From the NCBI GenBank assembly GCA_024636345.1, contig JAGXHG010000026.1:1-64000 (forward strand): a stretch of DNA of 64,000 bases. The letters are read 5' to 3'. The notes beneath the pieces are model-generated. The model ran no database searches, was not told where the DNA came from, and saw only the letters and a list, made by a program, of their open reading frames with translations. This DNA comes from Desulfobulbaceae bacterium. Lineage in GTDB: Bacteria; Desulfobacterota; Desulfobulbia; Desulfobulbales; Desulfocapsaceae. This document shows, in pieces, positions 18,349 through 28,529 of this stretch. The stretch's first letter is position 1. Every line of letters begins with the position of its first letter. The position numbers and the translations under genes are program-made.

Positions 18349-19332
18349 GTGGAACCACTCCTTTCCAAAAAAGAAATTGCGGATCTGCTTTGTGCCATCA
18401 GAGAAGGTCAGATTGCCACCGACACGACAGGACCGGAACAGACGGCAAAATTTTCCAACGCCAAATCAATCAACCTTTTTCATGCAACCCATAAGAGCAG
18501 CCACCAACTGCGAATTCCCAATTTCGACATCATCCTCGATTCCTTTGCCCAGAACTATTCTATTTCACTGACCAACCAACTACAGAGAACCTTCACCATC
18601 AGTCGTATCGACATAGAATCCGCGATTTTCAACGAGTTCATAACCGATCCGAAAAACTCCGGTGCCATAGGAGTTATCAATCTTGAGCCGTTAAAATATG
18701 GATCACTGTTAATCTTTGATCAACAGCTTTCTTTCACCATGATAGAGATCATGCTGGGAGCATCCAGTGAGATTGACCCTCTAAAACTGGAGCGCAAGCT
18801 GACTACCATTGAACTCAATATCCTCAAATCAGTAATGAGCAAGGCCTGTGATAACCTGACCAAGGCCATGAGCCCCTTAATAAACCTCAATTCTTCACTC
18901 ATCAAAATTGAGAATAATCCCAGGCTGGTATCCATAACCGACCCCGACTCAGAGGTTCTTATCTGTCGCTTCAAAGTTCAGATTGGAAGTCAGTCCGGAG
19001 AATTAAAGCTGCTTGTTCCCGTCGCCACCCTGGAACCACTCAGAGATCGGCTCAAAGACCTGCTCTCGGTCAGAACCAGCAATTTTGGTGAATGGTCTAG
19101 ATTAATAATTGATCAGATCCTGGAAATGCCAACCACAATCATTGCCCAATCCGGGGCCCTGACCTTACCCCTGCACAAGGTACTTTCTTTCAAAAAAGGT
19201 GACATTATCCCCCTTGATTATGACCCCAATGCCCCACTGAAAGTCCTCGTTGAAGACAGTTTAAAATTTTTTGCAAGACCAGGAGTTCATGCAGGGAAAA
19301 AAGCAATCAACCTGACCGGTGCTTACAGATAA
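18349..19332 (+). CDS. fliM: Flagellar motor switch protein FliM
   Basis: A 327-residue C-ring protein. The N-terminal LSKKEIADLL (residues 5-14) is a version of the CheY-P-binding peptide. The middle CheC-like domain and the C-terminal SpoA domain (ALTLPLHKVLSFKKGDIIPLDY) follow. The start is GTG at 18349, preceded by GGGGA. Its CheY partner could be the receiver at 1608-1982. It is followed by fliN. Confidence 0.95.
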   Translation: MEPLLSKKEIADLLCAIREGQIATDTTGPEQTAKFSNAKSINLFHATHKSSHQLRIPNFDIILDSFAQNYSISLTNQLQRTFTISRIDIESAIFNEFITDPKNSGAIGVINLEPLKYGSLLIFDQQLSFTMIEIMLGASSEIDPLKLERKLTTIELNILKSVMSKACDNLTKAMSPLINLNSSLIKIENNPRLVSITDPDSEVLICRFKVQIGSQSGELKLLVPVATLEPLRDRLKDLLSVRTSNFGEWSRLIIDQILEMPTTIIAQSGALTLPLHKVLSFKKGDIIPLDYDPNAPLKVLVEDSLKFFARPGVHAGKKAINLTGAYR

Positions 19333-19400
19333 TAACCAGGAAGGCAACAGATGATTATTTCATACCGACTTTCAAGTAACAAACTTTAAAATTAACAAAT

Positions 19401-19790
19401 GTGAATACGATGAACGGAAAGCCAGACCCGGATGAACTGAAAGAGCTTCTGCAAGACGATAAAACTATCCTGACAAATACAGGAGCTCACGAAAAGCACG
19501 CAACCGCCTCACACAGTGGAGATGGGACCAACCGTGGACTTGAATTTCTCTACGACGTTCCCCTGCAGATCTCCGTTGAACTAGGGCGTAGCAAAATCCT
19601 GCTCCGTGACCTTTTGAAAATGGGTGAGGGATATGTTATCGAACTGGACAAACTGGCGGGCGAACCCTTAGACCTCTACGTCAACTCCCGCCTGATTGCC
19701 AGAGGGGAAGCGGTAATGGTAGGAGACAAATTCGGTATCAGGCTAACAGACGTGGTCAGCACTGCTGATCGCATCGAAAATCTCGGATAA
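19401..19790 (+). CDS. fliN: Flagellar motor switch protein FliN
   Basis: A 129-residue C-ring protein with a C-terminal SpoA/FliN domain (FLYDVPLQISVELGRSKILL, then GEPLDLYVNSRLIARGEAV). The first 45 residues are variable. The start could be the GTG at 19401 or the ATG at 19410; neither has a convincing ribosome-binding site, and the shorter form would lose only three residues. FliN binds FliH and positions the export ATPase. Confidence 0.94.
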   Translation: MNTMNGKPDPDELKELLQDDKTILTNTGAHEKHATASHSGDGTNRGLEFLYDVPLQISVELGRSKILLRDLLKMGEGYVIELDKLAGEPLDLYVNSRLIARGEAVMVGDKFGIRLTDVVSTADRIENLG

Positions 19791-19811
19791 GCAAGAAGAG
19801 TTGAACGTCAC

Positions 19812-20240
19812 ATGCGCCTCATCCTAGCCCTCATCACTTTTTGCCTGTCTGTAACAAACGCCTTTGCCGGGACAGAATCCCCCTTTTCGTTTGCCGCCAC
19901 GCTCAGACTTTTCTGGGGACTGCTCATCGTCCTTGGTGTCCTCCTTGTTGTTTACGCTCTGGCCAAAAAAAAACTTTCTTTCCTGAGCGCCGGTAACGGC
20001 AAAGGTGCCATCACCATTATCGAGATGCGTCACCTGATGCCAAGAAAATCACTGTGCCTGATCAAAGTCCGAGGGCAGGAATATCTTCTGGGACTGGGAA
20101 ACGACCAGATCAATCTCATTGCCGCAATTAAACCGTCCCCGCGCCTCCCCATTAGCACGACGGATAACAAAAACTTTGCCACAACGCTTGCAGCTGCAGC
20201 ATCGGACCAAGGGGTCCTTGAAGATGACAGCACACACTGA
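19812..20240 (+). CDS. fliO: Flagellar export protein FliO
   Basis: A 142-residue membrane protein with a signal-like N-terminus (about 1-19), a membrane helix at about 30-50 and a cytoplasmic FliO domain (KGAITIIEMRHLMPRKSLCLIKV). FliO helps assemble the FliP-FliR core of the export gate. Its 3' end overlaps the fliP start by 17 bases. Confidence 0.88.
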   Translation: MRLILALITFCLSVTNAFAGTESPFSFAATLRLFWGLLIVLGVLLVVYALAKKKLSFLSAGNGKGAITIIEMRHLMPRKSLCLIKVRGQEYLLGLGNDQINLIAAIKPSPRLPISTTDNKNFATTLAAAASDQGVLEDDSTH

Positions 20241-20994
20241 ACCATCACGCACCCTGCTGCTTAGCGGACTGATACTGGGGACAGGCCTTCTCTTACCATC
20301 CGCAGGTGCCGCTGTTGGCCTGCCAACCATCACCTTCGGGGTTGCAGATGCCAACACCCCAGAGCAGGTATCAACAGCTATCCAGGTACTCTTTGTCCTG
20401 ACCATCCTCTCGATTGCCCCGGCCATCCTGCTCATGACCACCTGTTTTACCCGGATCGTCATTGTTCTCGGATTTATCCGTCAAGCGATGGGCACTCAGA
20501 ACATGCCGCCCACCCAGATCATCATCGGCCTGTCCCTGTTTCTTTCCTTTTTTATCATGTCACCTACCTTCAACACCATCAACGAGAAAGCCCTGCAGCC
20601 GTACATGAAGAAGACAATCACCCAGGAACAGGCTCTGGAACAGGCCATTGGCCCCATGCGCACCTTCATGTTCTCTCAGGTAAAGGAAGAAGAGCTGACC
20701 CTTTTGGCCGGTATCACCCTGAGCAACAAACCCTTTGACCAAAACGATATCCCCACCATGACCTTGATCCCGGCCTTTATGCTTTCTGAGCTTAAAAGGG
20801 CTTTCCAGATGGGGTTTATGATTTATGTCCCCTTTCTGGTCATTGACATGGTAGTCGCCTCGGTCCTCATGTCCATGGGTATGATGATGCTGCCCCCGGT
20901 CATCATCTCGATGCCCTTTAAACTTCTACTCTTCGTACTGGTGGATGGGTGGGGCCTGATTGTCGGGTCGCTGGTTCAGAGTTTCAAACAATAG
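20224..20994 (+). CDS. fliP: Flagellar export gate protein FliP
   Basis: A 256-residue export-gate subunit. It has a cleavable signal peptide (about residues 1-27), a helix pair around residues 55-110 with the TCFTRIVIVLGFIRQAMGTQ family stretch, and C-terminal helices with SMGMMMLPPVIIS. An open frame extends back to 20119, but the ATG at 20224 fits the family length and has AAGGGG upstream inside fliO. FliP forms the pentameric core with FliQ and FliR. Confidence 0.96.
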   Translation: MTAHTEPSRTLLLSGLILGTGLLLPSAGAAVGLPTITFGVADANTPEQVSTAIQVLFVLTILSIAPAILLMTTCFTRIVIVLGFIRQAMGTQNMPPTQIIIGLSLFLSFFIMSPTFNTINEKALQPYMKKTITQEQALEQAIGPMRTFMFSQVKEEELTLLAGITLSNKPFDQNDIPTMTLIPAFMLSELKRAFQMGFMIYVPFLVIDMVVASVLMSMGMMMLPPVIISMPFKLLLFVLVDGWGLIVGSLVQSFKQ

Positions 20995-21041
20995 ACGAGC
21001 CCTTTGTGGTCAGTCAAAAATTTAAAATTTAAGAGTGCTCC

Positions 21042-21308
21042 ATGTCTCCTGAATTTATTATCGATATCGCCAGAAAAGCGATCCAGACCACACTCATGAT
21101 GTCAGCACCCATGCTGCTGTCCGGGATGATTGTCGGCCTTCTTGTCTCCATCTTCCAGGCCGCCACCCAGATCAACGAACAGACCTTGACCTTTATTCCC
21201 AAAATCGTTGTTGTCTTTCTCGCTCTGCTCTTTTTTGCTCCCTGGATGATGCATACCATGATCGCTTTTACCCTTGGTATTTTTGAGTCCATGGCCAGTT
21301 TGCGATAA
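21042..21308 (+). CDS. fliQ: Flagellar export gate protein FliQ
   Basis: An 88-residue protein of two membrane helices with the FliQ/SpaQ pattern (PMLLSGMIVGLLVSIFQAAT and QINEQTLTFIPKI). It forms the gate complex with FliP and FliR, encoded on either side. Length is exact for the family. Confidence 0.96.
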   Translation: MSPEFIIDIARKAIQTTLMMSAPMLLSGMIVGLLVSIFQAATQINEQTLTFIPKIVVVFLALLFFAPWMMHTMIAFTLGIFESMASLR

Positions 21309-21323
21309 CAGCGAGAAACGCCT

Positions 21324-22100
21324 ATGGACCTCCAGCTTATCCCCGTTCATCAATTCCAGCTCTTTCTTGTCTGTACGGCCAGAGTTGCAGGATTCATCGG
21401 TGCTATTCCTGTCTATTTCGGCAATCAGACCCCGGCAAGAATCAAGGTTTCCCTGGTCTTTACCATCTCCCTACTCCTTTTCCCTATCCTCTCACCCGCC
21501 CTGCCTGAGATCAGCTTCGAGCCAATCTCCTTCCTCTTGCTCACCATCAACGAGACACTTCTGGGCCTGCTTCTAGGCCTTATGGCTCGATTGGTATTTG
21601 TCACCGTTGAGTTTGGTGGAACACTCATAGGCTACCAGATGGGTTTTGCTGCTGCCAACGTCTTTGACCCACAGCATCAAAACCAGATTTCTCTGATTTC
21701 CCAGTTCCAGAACGTCTTTGCTATTCTCATTTTCCTGGCCCTTGACGGCCACCATATCTTCATCAAGACCGCCGCCAGATCATATCAGCTCCTGCCTCCC
21801 GGCAATCTCAATCTCTCAGGAGAGGCCATCCCCTATCTCATGGAACTCACCTCCAGAATGTTTTCTTTGGGTGTCCAGTTCAGCGCTCCTGTCCTTGTTG
21901 TTCTCCTGCTTTCAGGACTTATCCTGGGTATCCTGTCCCGGGTCTTTCCCCAACTCAATGTATTCCTCCTTTCTTTCCCCCTGAATATCGGCATTGCCTT
22001 TGTTGTCATTGCTTTGACTCTCAACATGGTCACCAGCTTACTAAGACGGGAATTTGACGCGATAGGGGAACGTATTCTCACCATTCTTCAATATCTGTGA
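21324..22100 (+). CDS. fliR: Flagellar export gate protein FliR
   Basis: A 258-residue polytopic membrane protein of the export gate, with about six predicted helices and the MGFAAANVFDPQHQNQISLI segment typical of FliR. It starts 15 bases after fliQ. FliR completes the FliP5-FliQ4-FliR1 helical gate. Confidence 0.95.
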   Translation: MDLQLIPVHQFQLFLVCTARVAGFIGAIPVYFGNQTPARIKVSLVFTISLLLFPILSPALPEISFEPISFLLLTINETLLGLLLGLMARLVFVTVEFGGTLIGYQMGFAAANVFDPQHQNQISLISQFQNVFAILIFLALDGHHIFIKTAARSYQLLPPGNLNLSGEAIPYLMELTSRMFSLGVQFSAPVLVVLLLSGLILGILSRVFPQLNVFLLSFPLNIGIAFVVIALTLNMVTSLLRREFDAIGERILTILQYL

Positions 22101-22238
22101 GCCGAATCTTGTATTACTCTACTTAAACTAGTAACCCGTAAAGATGCAGTGGAGCTGAGAAGGACATAAAGATTTCATTCTTTGTTTCTGTGTCTTGGCA
22201 GGGAAAAATACTACTCAGCAAAAAATAAGCGATAAACC

Positions 22239-23312
22239 ATGGCCGAAGAATCCCCAACCGGAGGAGAACGCACTGAAGACCCGTCGGGAAAGCGACGGGA
22301 CGATTTCCGCCAAAAAGGACAGGTTGCTCAGAGCAAAGAGGTCCACACGGCCGCCCTCTTCAGCCTGGCTCTCCTTTTCTGGCTTTTTTACATGCCCCAC
22401 TTCTGGGATGGGCTCACCACCCTGGTGGGCTCAATCTGGAGGTCAGCCTGGCAATTTCAGGGAACCCCCTCTGCGATAAGCGGTCTGTCCATTCATATTG
22501 TCAAGGAAGTCGGCCTCCTGCTGGCCCCTTTTTTTTTACTGGTACTGATCATTGGTTTTTTCTCCAGCTTCTTCCAGATTGGCTGGCTGCTCACCGCCAA
22601 GCCCCTCATGCCTGATTTCAGTAAATTTGATCCCATTGCCGGCATTGGCCGTATTTTTTCAAAAAAATCACTTGTTGAAAGTTTCAAGTCCATCGCCAAG
22701 GTTACACTCATCGGCTGGATTGCCTTCTCCACCGTGCTGGCCAAGTTCAACGAAGCATTGATCCTGGTGGATACCAGCACCAGCGCCACCATGATCTTTC
22801 TGGCCAAGACTGCAGGTCTCATTCTATCAAAGGTCTGTGCTCTGCTCATCCTCCTGGCTTTCATTGACTTTCTTTATGTCCGTTGGGAGATGGAAGAAAA
22901 GATGAAGATGACCAAACAGGAACAAAAGGAGGAGTTCAAAGAAAGCGAAGGAGATCCTCACATCAAGGCGCAGATCAGGTCCCTTCAACAACAGATGGCC
23001 AGAAAACGGATGATGGCGGAAGTCCCCAAGGCAGATGCTGTTATCACCAATCCGACCCATCTGGCAGTGGCCATAAAATATGACCAGACGGCAATGTCGG
23101 CACCCATCGTTGTCGCTAAAGGCGCCGACTTTATAGCCATGCGTATCCGGGAAATCGCCAGAGAAAACAATATCCCCTTGGTCGAAAACCCTCCTGTGGC
23201 CCGGTTATTGCATAAACTTGATCTGGGAGCCGCTATTCCCGAAGAGATGTTCAAGGCAGTGGCCGAGATTCTGGCCCATATCTATTCACTCAAAGGCAAG
23301 AACCCCCAATAA
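22239..23312 (+). CDS. flhB: Flagellar export switch protein FlhB
   Basis: A 357-residue protein: four membrane helices (about residues 38-205) and a cytoplasmic domain with the self-cleaving NPTH motif at 271-274. Cleavage there lets FlhB switch from rod/hook to filament substrates on a FliK signal. The N-terminal GERTEDPSGKRRDDFR stretch is typical. A 138-base gap precedes it, with no clear promoter or terminator. Confidence 0.97.
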   Translation: MAEESPTGGERTEDPSGKRRDDFRQKGQVAQSKEVHTAALFSLALLFWLFYMPHFWDGLTTLVGSIWRSAWQFQGTPSAISGLSIHIVKEVGLLLAPFFLLVLIIGFFSSFFQIGWLLTAKPLMPDFSKFDPIAGIGRIFSKKSLVESFKSIAKVTLIGWIAFSTVLAKFNEALILVDTSTSATMIFLAKTAGLILSKVCALLILLAFIDFLYVRWEMEEKMKMTKQEQKEEFKESEGDPHIKAQIRSLQQQMARKRMMAEVPKADAVITNPTHLAVAIKYDQTAMSAPIVVAKGADFIAMRIREIARENNIPLVENPPVARLLHKLDLGAAIPEEMFKAVAEILAHIYSLKGKNPQ

Positions 23313-23388
23313 TTACTTAGACTGGTGTAATTAAGGAGGTTCGGCTGACTGTATAGAAACTACAGACTATCCAGAAACAATTTATCTA

Positions 23389-25485
23389 ATGGAACTGACA
23401 GAAAAACAACAGATACTCAGATCACTGCATTGGAAAAGCCTTTCGCAACGTACTGATATCATGGCGTCACTGGGCATGGTGTCGATCTTGATGATCATGA
23501 TCATCCCTCTGCCTGCGATCCTCCTCGATATTTTTCTTTCCACCAATATCACCATCGCTTTACTGATTCTGGTCATCAGCCTTTACACCATCAGGGCCAC
23601 TGATTTCTCCATCTTTCCGGCAGTCCTGCTTGCTACTACCCTTTTCCGCCTGGCCCTCAATGTGGCCTCCACCAGGCTGATCCTCCTGCGTGGTGATGAA
23701 GGCCCTGCAGCCGCTGGTGCAGTCATTGAATCCTTCGGCCAGTTTGTCGTAGGCGGAAACTATGTGGTTGGACTGGTGATCTTTGCCATCCTGGTCCTGA
23801 TCAACTTTATGGTTATCACCAAAGGTGCCGGACGCGTGGCTGAGGTTGCTGCCAGATTTACCCTGGATGCCATGCCCGGAAAGCAGATGGCCATTGATGC
23901 CGACCTCAATGCCGGACTTATCAATGAAGCCGATGCCAGAAAAAGACGGGACTTGATCAGTGCCGAGGCCAGTTTTCACGGAGCTATGGATGGTGCGTCC
24001 AAGTTCGTTAAAGGAGATGCTATTGCCGGTATCATTATCACCTTCATCAACATCGGAGCCGGCTTTGTTATCGGCGTTCTGCAAAAAGGCATGCCTATGG
24101 CCGAGGCCGCCAGGAACTATACCATCCTCACCGTTGGTGACGGCCTCGTGGGTCAGGTTCCAGCCCTCATTATCTCCACCGCCGCCGGCCTGCTCGTCAC
24201 CCGATCATCGGGAGACAGTGACTTCGGAGCCGACATAAAGGTGCAGTTCAGTCGCTATTCTGTCGCCCTCTGGGTGGTATCCGGACTACTACTGATTTTT
24301 GCTCTCATTCCAGGCTTTCCCTTTGTTCCATTTATGCTTTTGTCTATTTCCCTGGCAGTTATGGCCTGGAAACTGGACAAGAAAAATCGGGCGGCCACTG
24401 CAGTTGTTACCGAAGTACCTAAGAAAGAGCCCATGCCGGCTGCCGAGAACTATGAAGAAATGCTCAACGTGGATCTGTTGGAGTTGGAAGTTGGATACGG
24501 ACTGATCCCTTTTGTCGATTCAGCCCAGAACGGGGAACTTCTCACCCGCATCCAATCCATCCGCAAACAGTTCGCCATAAACAATGGCTTTATTGTCCCT
24601 CCCGTCCACATCAAGGATAATCTCCAGCTCAATCCCAATCAATACACTCTGGCTCTGAAAGGAATTAAGATCGCTGAAGCCGAGATGCTTCCCGGCCATT
24701 ATATGGCTATGGATCCCGGTATGGTAACCGAAACGATCAAGGGTATTGCCACCACCGAGCCCGCATTTGGCCTGCCAGCTATCTGGATCACTGAAGACAA
24801 AAAAGAGCGGGCCCAGATTGCCGGATACACCGTTGTTGACTGCACTACAGTTATGGCTACCCACATCAGTGAGATCATCAAACAGCATGGCCATGAATTA
24901 ATTGGTCGCCAGGAAGTGCAGAACCTGCTGGACAATCTGGCCAAAACCTATCCAAAACTGGTGGAAGAACTGGTACCCAACATTCTCTCTCTCGGCACCA
25001 TCATGCGCATCCTCCAAAATCTTCTGGCAGAAGGGGTCTCCATCCGCGACCTGCGCACCATTCTTGAAACCATGGCCGACTGGGGGCCCGTCACCCGGGA
25101 TCCCGACGTCCTTACCGAATATGTGCGTCACGCCCTGGCTCGAACCATCAGTGCCGGACTGGCCATAAATGGTGCTATTCCTCTGATCACCCTGGCCAAA
25201 CCGGTGGAAGATGCCATCAGCAAATCAATCCAGCACAAAGAATCCGGCAGCTATCTGGCCATAGATCCACTTACAGCACAGGTCATTCTCGATTCCATCG
25301 GCAAAGCCATCACTCTGTTTTCAGGCGGTCAACGGCCGACCCTGCTCTCCGCGCCCCAGATCCGCCCCCATGTGCGCAAACTGACCGAACGCTACTACCC
25401 TTCGCTTGTGGTGCTCTCACACAATGAGATTACCCCTAATCTGAAAGTCCGTTCCCTCGGCACCGTGACCCTTGATGCAAGTTAA
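23389..25485 (+). CDS. flhA: Flagellar export protein FlhA
   Basis: A 698-residue protein with about eight membrane helices in the first 330 residues, including the conserved FHIPEP-type loop (KGDAIAGIIITFINIGAGF), and a large cytoplasmic ring domain that docks chaperone-substrate complexes. It uses proton flow to drive export. It overlaps flhF by 11 bases, so the two are coupled. Confidence 0.97.
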   Translation: MELTEKQQILRSLHWKSLSQRTDIMASLGMVSILMIMIIPLPAILLDIFLSTNITIALLILVISLYTIRATDFSIFPAVLLATTLFRLALNVASTRLILLRGDEGPAAAGAVIESFGQFVVGGNYVVGLVIFAILVLINFMVITKGAGRVAEVAARFTLDAMPGKQMAIDADLNAGLINEADARKRRDLISAEASFHGAMDGASKFVKGDAIAGIIITFINIGAGFVIGVLQKGMPMAEAARNYTILTVGDGLVGQVPALIISTAAGLLVTRSSGDSDFGADIKVQFSRYSVALWVVSGLLLIFALIPGFPFVPFMLLSISLAVMAWKLDKKNRAATAVVTEVPKKEPMPAAENYEEMLNVDLLELEVGYGLIPFVDSAQNGELLTRIQSIRKQFAINNGFIVPPVHIKDNLQLNPNQYTLALKGIKIAEAEMLPGHYMAMDPGMVTETIKGIATTEPAFGLPAIWITEDKKERAQIAGYTVVDCTTVMATHISEIIKQHGHELIGRQEVQNLLDNLAKTYPKLVEELVPNILSLGTIMRILQNLLAEGVSIRDLRTILETMADWGPVTRDPDVLTEYVRHALARTISAGLAINGAIPLITLAKPVEDAISKSIQHKESGSYLAIDPLTAQVILDSIGKAITLFSGGQRPTLLSAPQIRPHVRKLTERYYPSLVVLSHNEITPNLKVRSLGTVTLDAS

Positions 25486-26839
25486 GATCTTCGAATCAAC
25501 AGATATGGCCTCGGGCCTGAAACTGGTCAAGGAAACTCTAGGCCCGGATGCCCTTATCCTCTCCACCCGTACTATCCGCAACGGCAAGATGGGGATTCTG
25601 GGCAAACCGATTCTGGAGATCACAGCTGCGGTCGACACGCCCTGGCCTGAGGCCAAACCGAAACACCAGGCCTCGAAGAAAACTTTTTCACAGTGGACTG
25701 ACGACACACTTTCGCCAAAGCCACTAGCAGGGCAGGCAATCACCTATGATTCCCAGCTCCGCATCCTCCATGAACCCAAGGAGGTGCTAAAGCCACTCTC
25801 TAGGTCCATATCTCCCAGGACATCCGAACATCAGGGTCCCGGTTTCGTCAGTAAAGCTCCGCCGGAAATGCGGGGGGAGCTTGATGAACTCAAAGAGATG
25901 GTGAAAAAGCTGGGGCAGGAGATGTCCCGCATAAGCACTCCCGGCAGTGACCGGCAACAAAATCTGCTCCCCGAGCAGTCACCGGCCTGCGCCCCCCAGA
26001 AGCTGCCACAGGACTGCCAGGACACTGACACAGCTCAATTTATCTCCACACTTATGGCTCAAGGGGTCAGTGAGGCAACTGCAAAAGAGATCAGCTCACG
26101 CGCACAAAACATAGTGCATCCAGAAATTGCCATAGACGACAACAAGGACTGGAATAACCTGCTGCAAGACACAATTCGCGATCTCCTGCACATTGCCCCC
26201 CACCCCTTCTCAGAAGAGAAGGGGCAGCGCCGCATTGCCCTTGTCGGACCGACCGGTGTCGGCAAGACCACAACTCTGGCCAAAATCGCCGCCCACTATC
26301 TAAGTAATTTTTCTAACTCCATTGCTCTTATCACTATTGATACCTATCGAATCGCCGCTGTTGAACAACTCAAGGTTTACGGCACAATCATGAACCTGCC
26401 CGTGGAAGTGGTGATCACACCTGAGCAACTGGAACAGGCGTTATTACGCCATAGCGACAAAGAGCTTATCCTGATAGACACTGCGGGACGGAGCCCCAGG
26501 GATACCCTCTGCATCAAAGAACTCGCTACTTTCCTCCGGACAGATCTGGCTATCGACAAACATCTTGTCCTTTCGGCAACAACAAGAAGGACTGAGCTTT
26601 TCGAGGCCATCAACCGCTTTGGCCGATTGGGAATCGACAACACCATCATCACTAAGACCGACGAATGCTCGACTCTGGGTGTAATGCTCGACATCCAGAT
26701 GCATGACAGAGACGACATTACCCCTTTTTCCTGGATTACCAACGGCCAGCGGGTCCCTGAAGATCTGCTGCCTGCCAGCAGGGAACTCGTAGCCGAGCTT
26801 ATAATGACCCCTGTACAGGGAACAACTCATGAACAATAA
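25475..26839 (+). CDS. flhF: Flagellar placement GTPase FlhF
   Basis: A 454-residue SRP-type GTPase that marks the cell pole for flagellum assembly. The N-terminal B domain (MQVKIFESTDMASGLKLVKE) is followed by a variable linker. The NG domain holds the P-loop GPTGVGKTT at about residue 253, DTAGR at about 335 and TKTDE at about 392. I chose ATG 25475 over TTG 25472. Its regulator FlhG follows with an 11-base overlap. Confidence 0.95.
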   Translation: MQVKIFESTDMASGLKLVKETLGPDALILSTRTIRNGKMGILGKPILEITAAVDTPWPEAKPKHQASKKTFSQWTDDTLSPKPLAGQAITYDSQLRILHEPKEVLKPLSRSISPRTSEHQGPGFVSKAPPEMRGELDELKEMVKKLGQEMSRISTPGSDRQQNLLPEQSPACAPQKLPQDCQDTDTAQFISTLMAQGVSEATAKEISSRAQNIVHPEIAIDDNKDWNNLLQDTIRDLLHIAPHPFSEEKGQRRIALVGPTGVGKTTTLAKIAAHYLSNFSNSIALITIDTYRIAAVEQLKVYGTIMNLPVEVVITPEQLEQALLRHSDKELILIDTAGRSPRDTLCIKELATFLRTDLAIDKHLVLSATTRRTELFEAINRFGRLGIDNTIITKTDECSTLGVMLDIQMHDRDDITPFSWITNGQRVPEDLLPASRELVAELIMTPVQGTTHEQ

Positions 26840-27734
26840 CAAGCAAGAAATGACAGACCAGGCGACAACACTTCGTTCCATGGGAGCCACTGCGTCTCCT
26901 GCTGAGGATCCCCAGAAAGAGAGGGCTACGCGCGTTTATTCTATAACCAGCGGCAAAGGTGGAGTTGGCAAGACAGCTGTCACTGCCAATACCGCCGTTG
27001 CCTTAGCCAGACTAGGGAAAAAAGTCCTGATCCTTGACGCCGATCTTGGACTGGCCAATATTGACGTGGTTTTTGGTCTGGCCCCTAAGTATAATCTGAA
27101 TCATTTTTTTTCCGGTGAGCAGGAATTGAGCGCCATTCTGGTGGAAGGTCCCAACAGTGTCAAAATCCTGCCAGCCGGATCCGGCGTCCAGAACTTCACC
27201 CGCCTCAACTCCCACCAGAAACAAAGACTGCTGGAAGGCTTGGACCTGATGCATAACGATTTTGATTTTGTACTGATTGATACTGAGGCCGGCATCTCTG
27301 AGAATGTCACCTACTTCAATACCGCAGCCCAGGAGATTCTGGTGGTCACCACCCCTGATCCCACAGCGATCACAGATGCGTATGCCCTGATGAAACTACT
27401 CTCCACCCAGTATCATGAAAAACGGTTCAATCTGGTTGTCAATCAGGTCCAGAACGACGAGGAGGCCCTTGACGTTTACCGGAAACTGACCATGGTATCC
27501 AATCGCTATCTTGACATCTCTATTGACTTTCTGGGCTCAATTCCAGCTGACCGTCAAATGATTGACGCAATCAGGAAACAGAAAGTGATTGTTGAACTTT
27601 ACCCCTCCTCCCGGATCACCAGTGCCTTTATCCAACTTGCCGGCACCTTATGCTCTGAACAAATCACCTGCGAACCTAAGGGGGGGATCCAGTTTTTCTG
27701 GAAAAAGCTTCTTGATTTAGGCGGCAGGAGCTGA
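26829..27734 (+). CDS. flhG: Flagellar number regulator FlhG (MinD-like ATPase)
   Basis: A 301-residue P-loop ATPase of the MinD/ParA group. The deviant Walker A SGKGGVGKT is at residues about 40-48, followed by ILDADLGLANIDVVFG. It restrains FlhF and in some bacteria the master regulator, setting flagellar number. The N-terminal 35 residues are variable, but this family often carries a short FlhF-activating N-terminal motif. It lies between flhF and fliA as in polar flagellates. Confidence 0.94.
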   Translation: MNNNKQEMTDQATTLRSMGATASPAEDPQKERATRVYSITSGKGGVGKTAVTANTAVALARLGKKVLILDADLGLANIDVVFGLAPKYNLNHFFSGEQELSAILVEGPNSVKILPAGSGVQNFTRLNSHQKQRLLEGLDLMHNDFDFVLIDTEAGISENVTYFNTAAQEILVVTTPDPTAITDAYALMKLLSTQYHEKRFNLVVNQVQNDEEALDVYRKLTMVSNRYLDISIDFLGSIPADRQMIDAIRKQKVIVELYPSSRITSAFIQLAGTLCSEQITCEPKGGIQFFWKKLLDLGGRS

Positions 27735-27736
27735 TT

Positions 27737-28477
27737 ATGGTTTATACGAACACACCTCCCCTGAAAGATCATTCCACAATAATCAGAGACAACCTCTATC
27801 TCGTCGATATTTTGGTAGGCAGGATGGTCACTCAGGTCCCATCCTTTATGAACAGAGATGACATGCGTAGCGCCGGTATGCTTGGTTTGATTGATGCTGC
27901 CAATAAATTTGAGCCTGCTAAGAACATCCTGTTCAAGACCTTTGCTGAATACCGGATCCGTGGCGCGATCCTTGATGAGATGCGCAAGCTTGACTGGTTT
28001 TCCCGTTCTTTACGTGAGAAGCAGAACAAACTCGGCCGAGCCATGATCATGCTGGAACGCAAGCTGGGCAGGTCCCCCGAAGAAAACGAAATGGCCCTGG
28101 CGATGGATATCAGTCTTGACGAGTATCAGAAGATCCTGGGCGAGGTCAGCCATCTCGGATGTGTCAGTCTCAATGAGACCCTGAACGACTCTGGAGATGG
28201 CGCCTCTTTTCTTGATTCCCTTGCCGATCAGCGCTCAGACCTCACTCCAGCGTCCCAGCTAGAAAACAAAGAGCTAGCAAAATTAATGGCAGGAATTTTG
28301 CAAGAACTCTCTGAGAAAGAACGACTGGTAATCTCGCTTTACTATTACGAAGAACTGACCCAGAAAGAAATCGCTGAGGTTCTTGAAGTCTCAGAAGGAA
28401 GAATCTCCCAACTGCACAGTCAAGCCCTGCTCAAACTGAAAACAAAGGTTCAGATGAAAATAGGGAACAGGGACTAA
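27737..28477 (+). CDS. fliA: RNA polymerase sigma factor FliA (sigma-28)
   Basis: A 246-residue flagellar sigma factor. Region 2 is around residues 30-95 (MLGLIDAANKFEP, FKTFAEYRIRGAILDEMR). Region 4 is at the C-terminus (YEELTQKEIAEVLEVSEGRI, a helix-turn-helix). It directs late flagellar and chemotaxis genes. The sigma-28-like sites in this window (minus strand at 513-539, plus strand at 34190-34217 and 35721-35748) are likely targets. Its anti-sigma factor FlgM is encoded at 34945. Confidence 0.96.
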   Translation: MVYTNTPPLKDHSTIIRDNLYLVDILVGRMVTQVPSFMNRDDMRSAGMLGLIDAANKFEPAKNILFKTFAEYRIRGAILDEMRKLDWFSRSLREKQNKLGRAMIMLERKLGRSPEENEMALAMDISLDEYQKILGEVSHLGCVSLNETLNDSGDGASFLDSLADQRSDLTPASQLENKELAKLMAGILQELSEKERLVISLYYYEELTQKEIAEVLEVSEGRISQLHSQALLKLKTKVQMKIGNRD

Positions 28478-28529
28478 CAACCCATAACCCTTTTACTTTA
28501 CACTCTTTCAATTTACACCAGAAACTACA

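Noticed and set aside
23330..23340. Strong AAGGAGGT after flhB as the ribosome-binding site of a small gene
   Set aside because: No start codon with an open frame follows at the right distance; flhA begins about 50 bases later.
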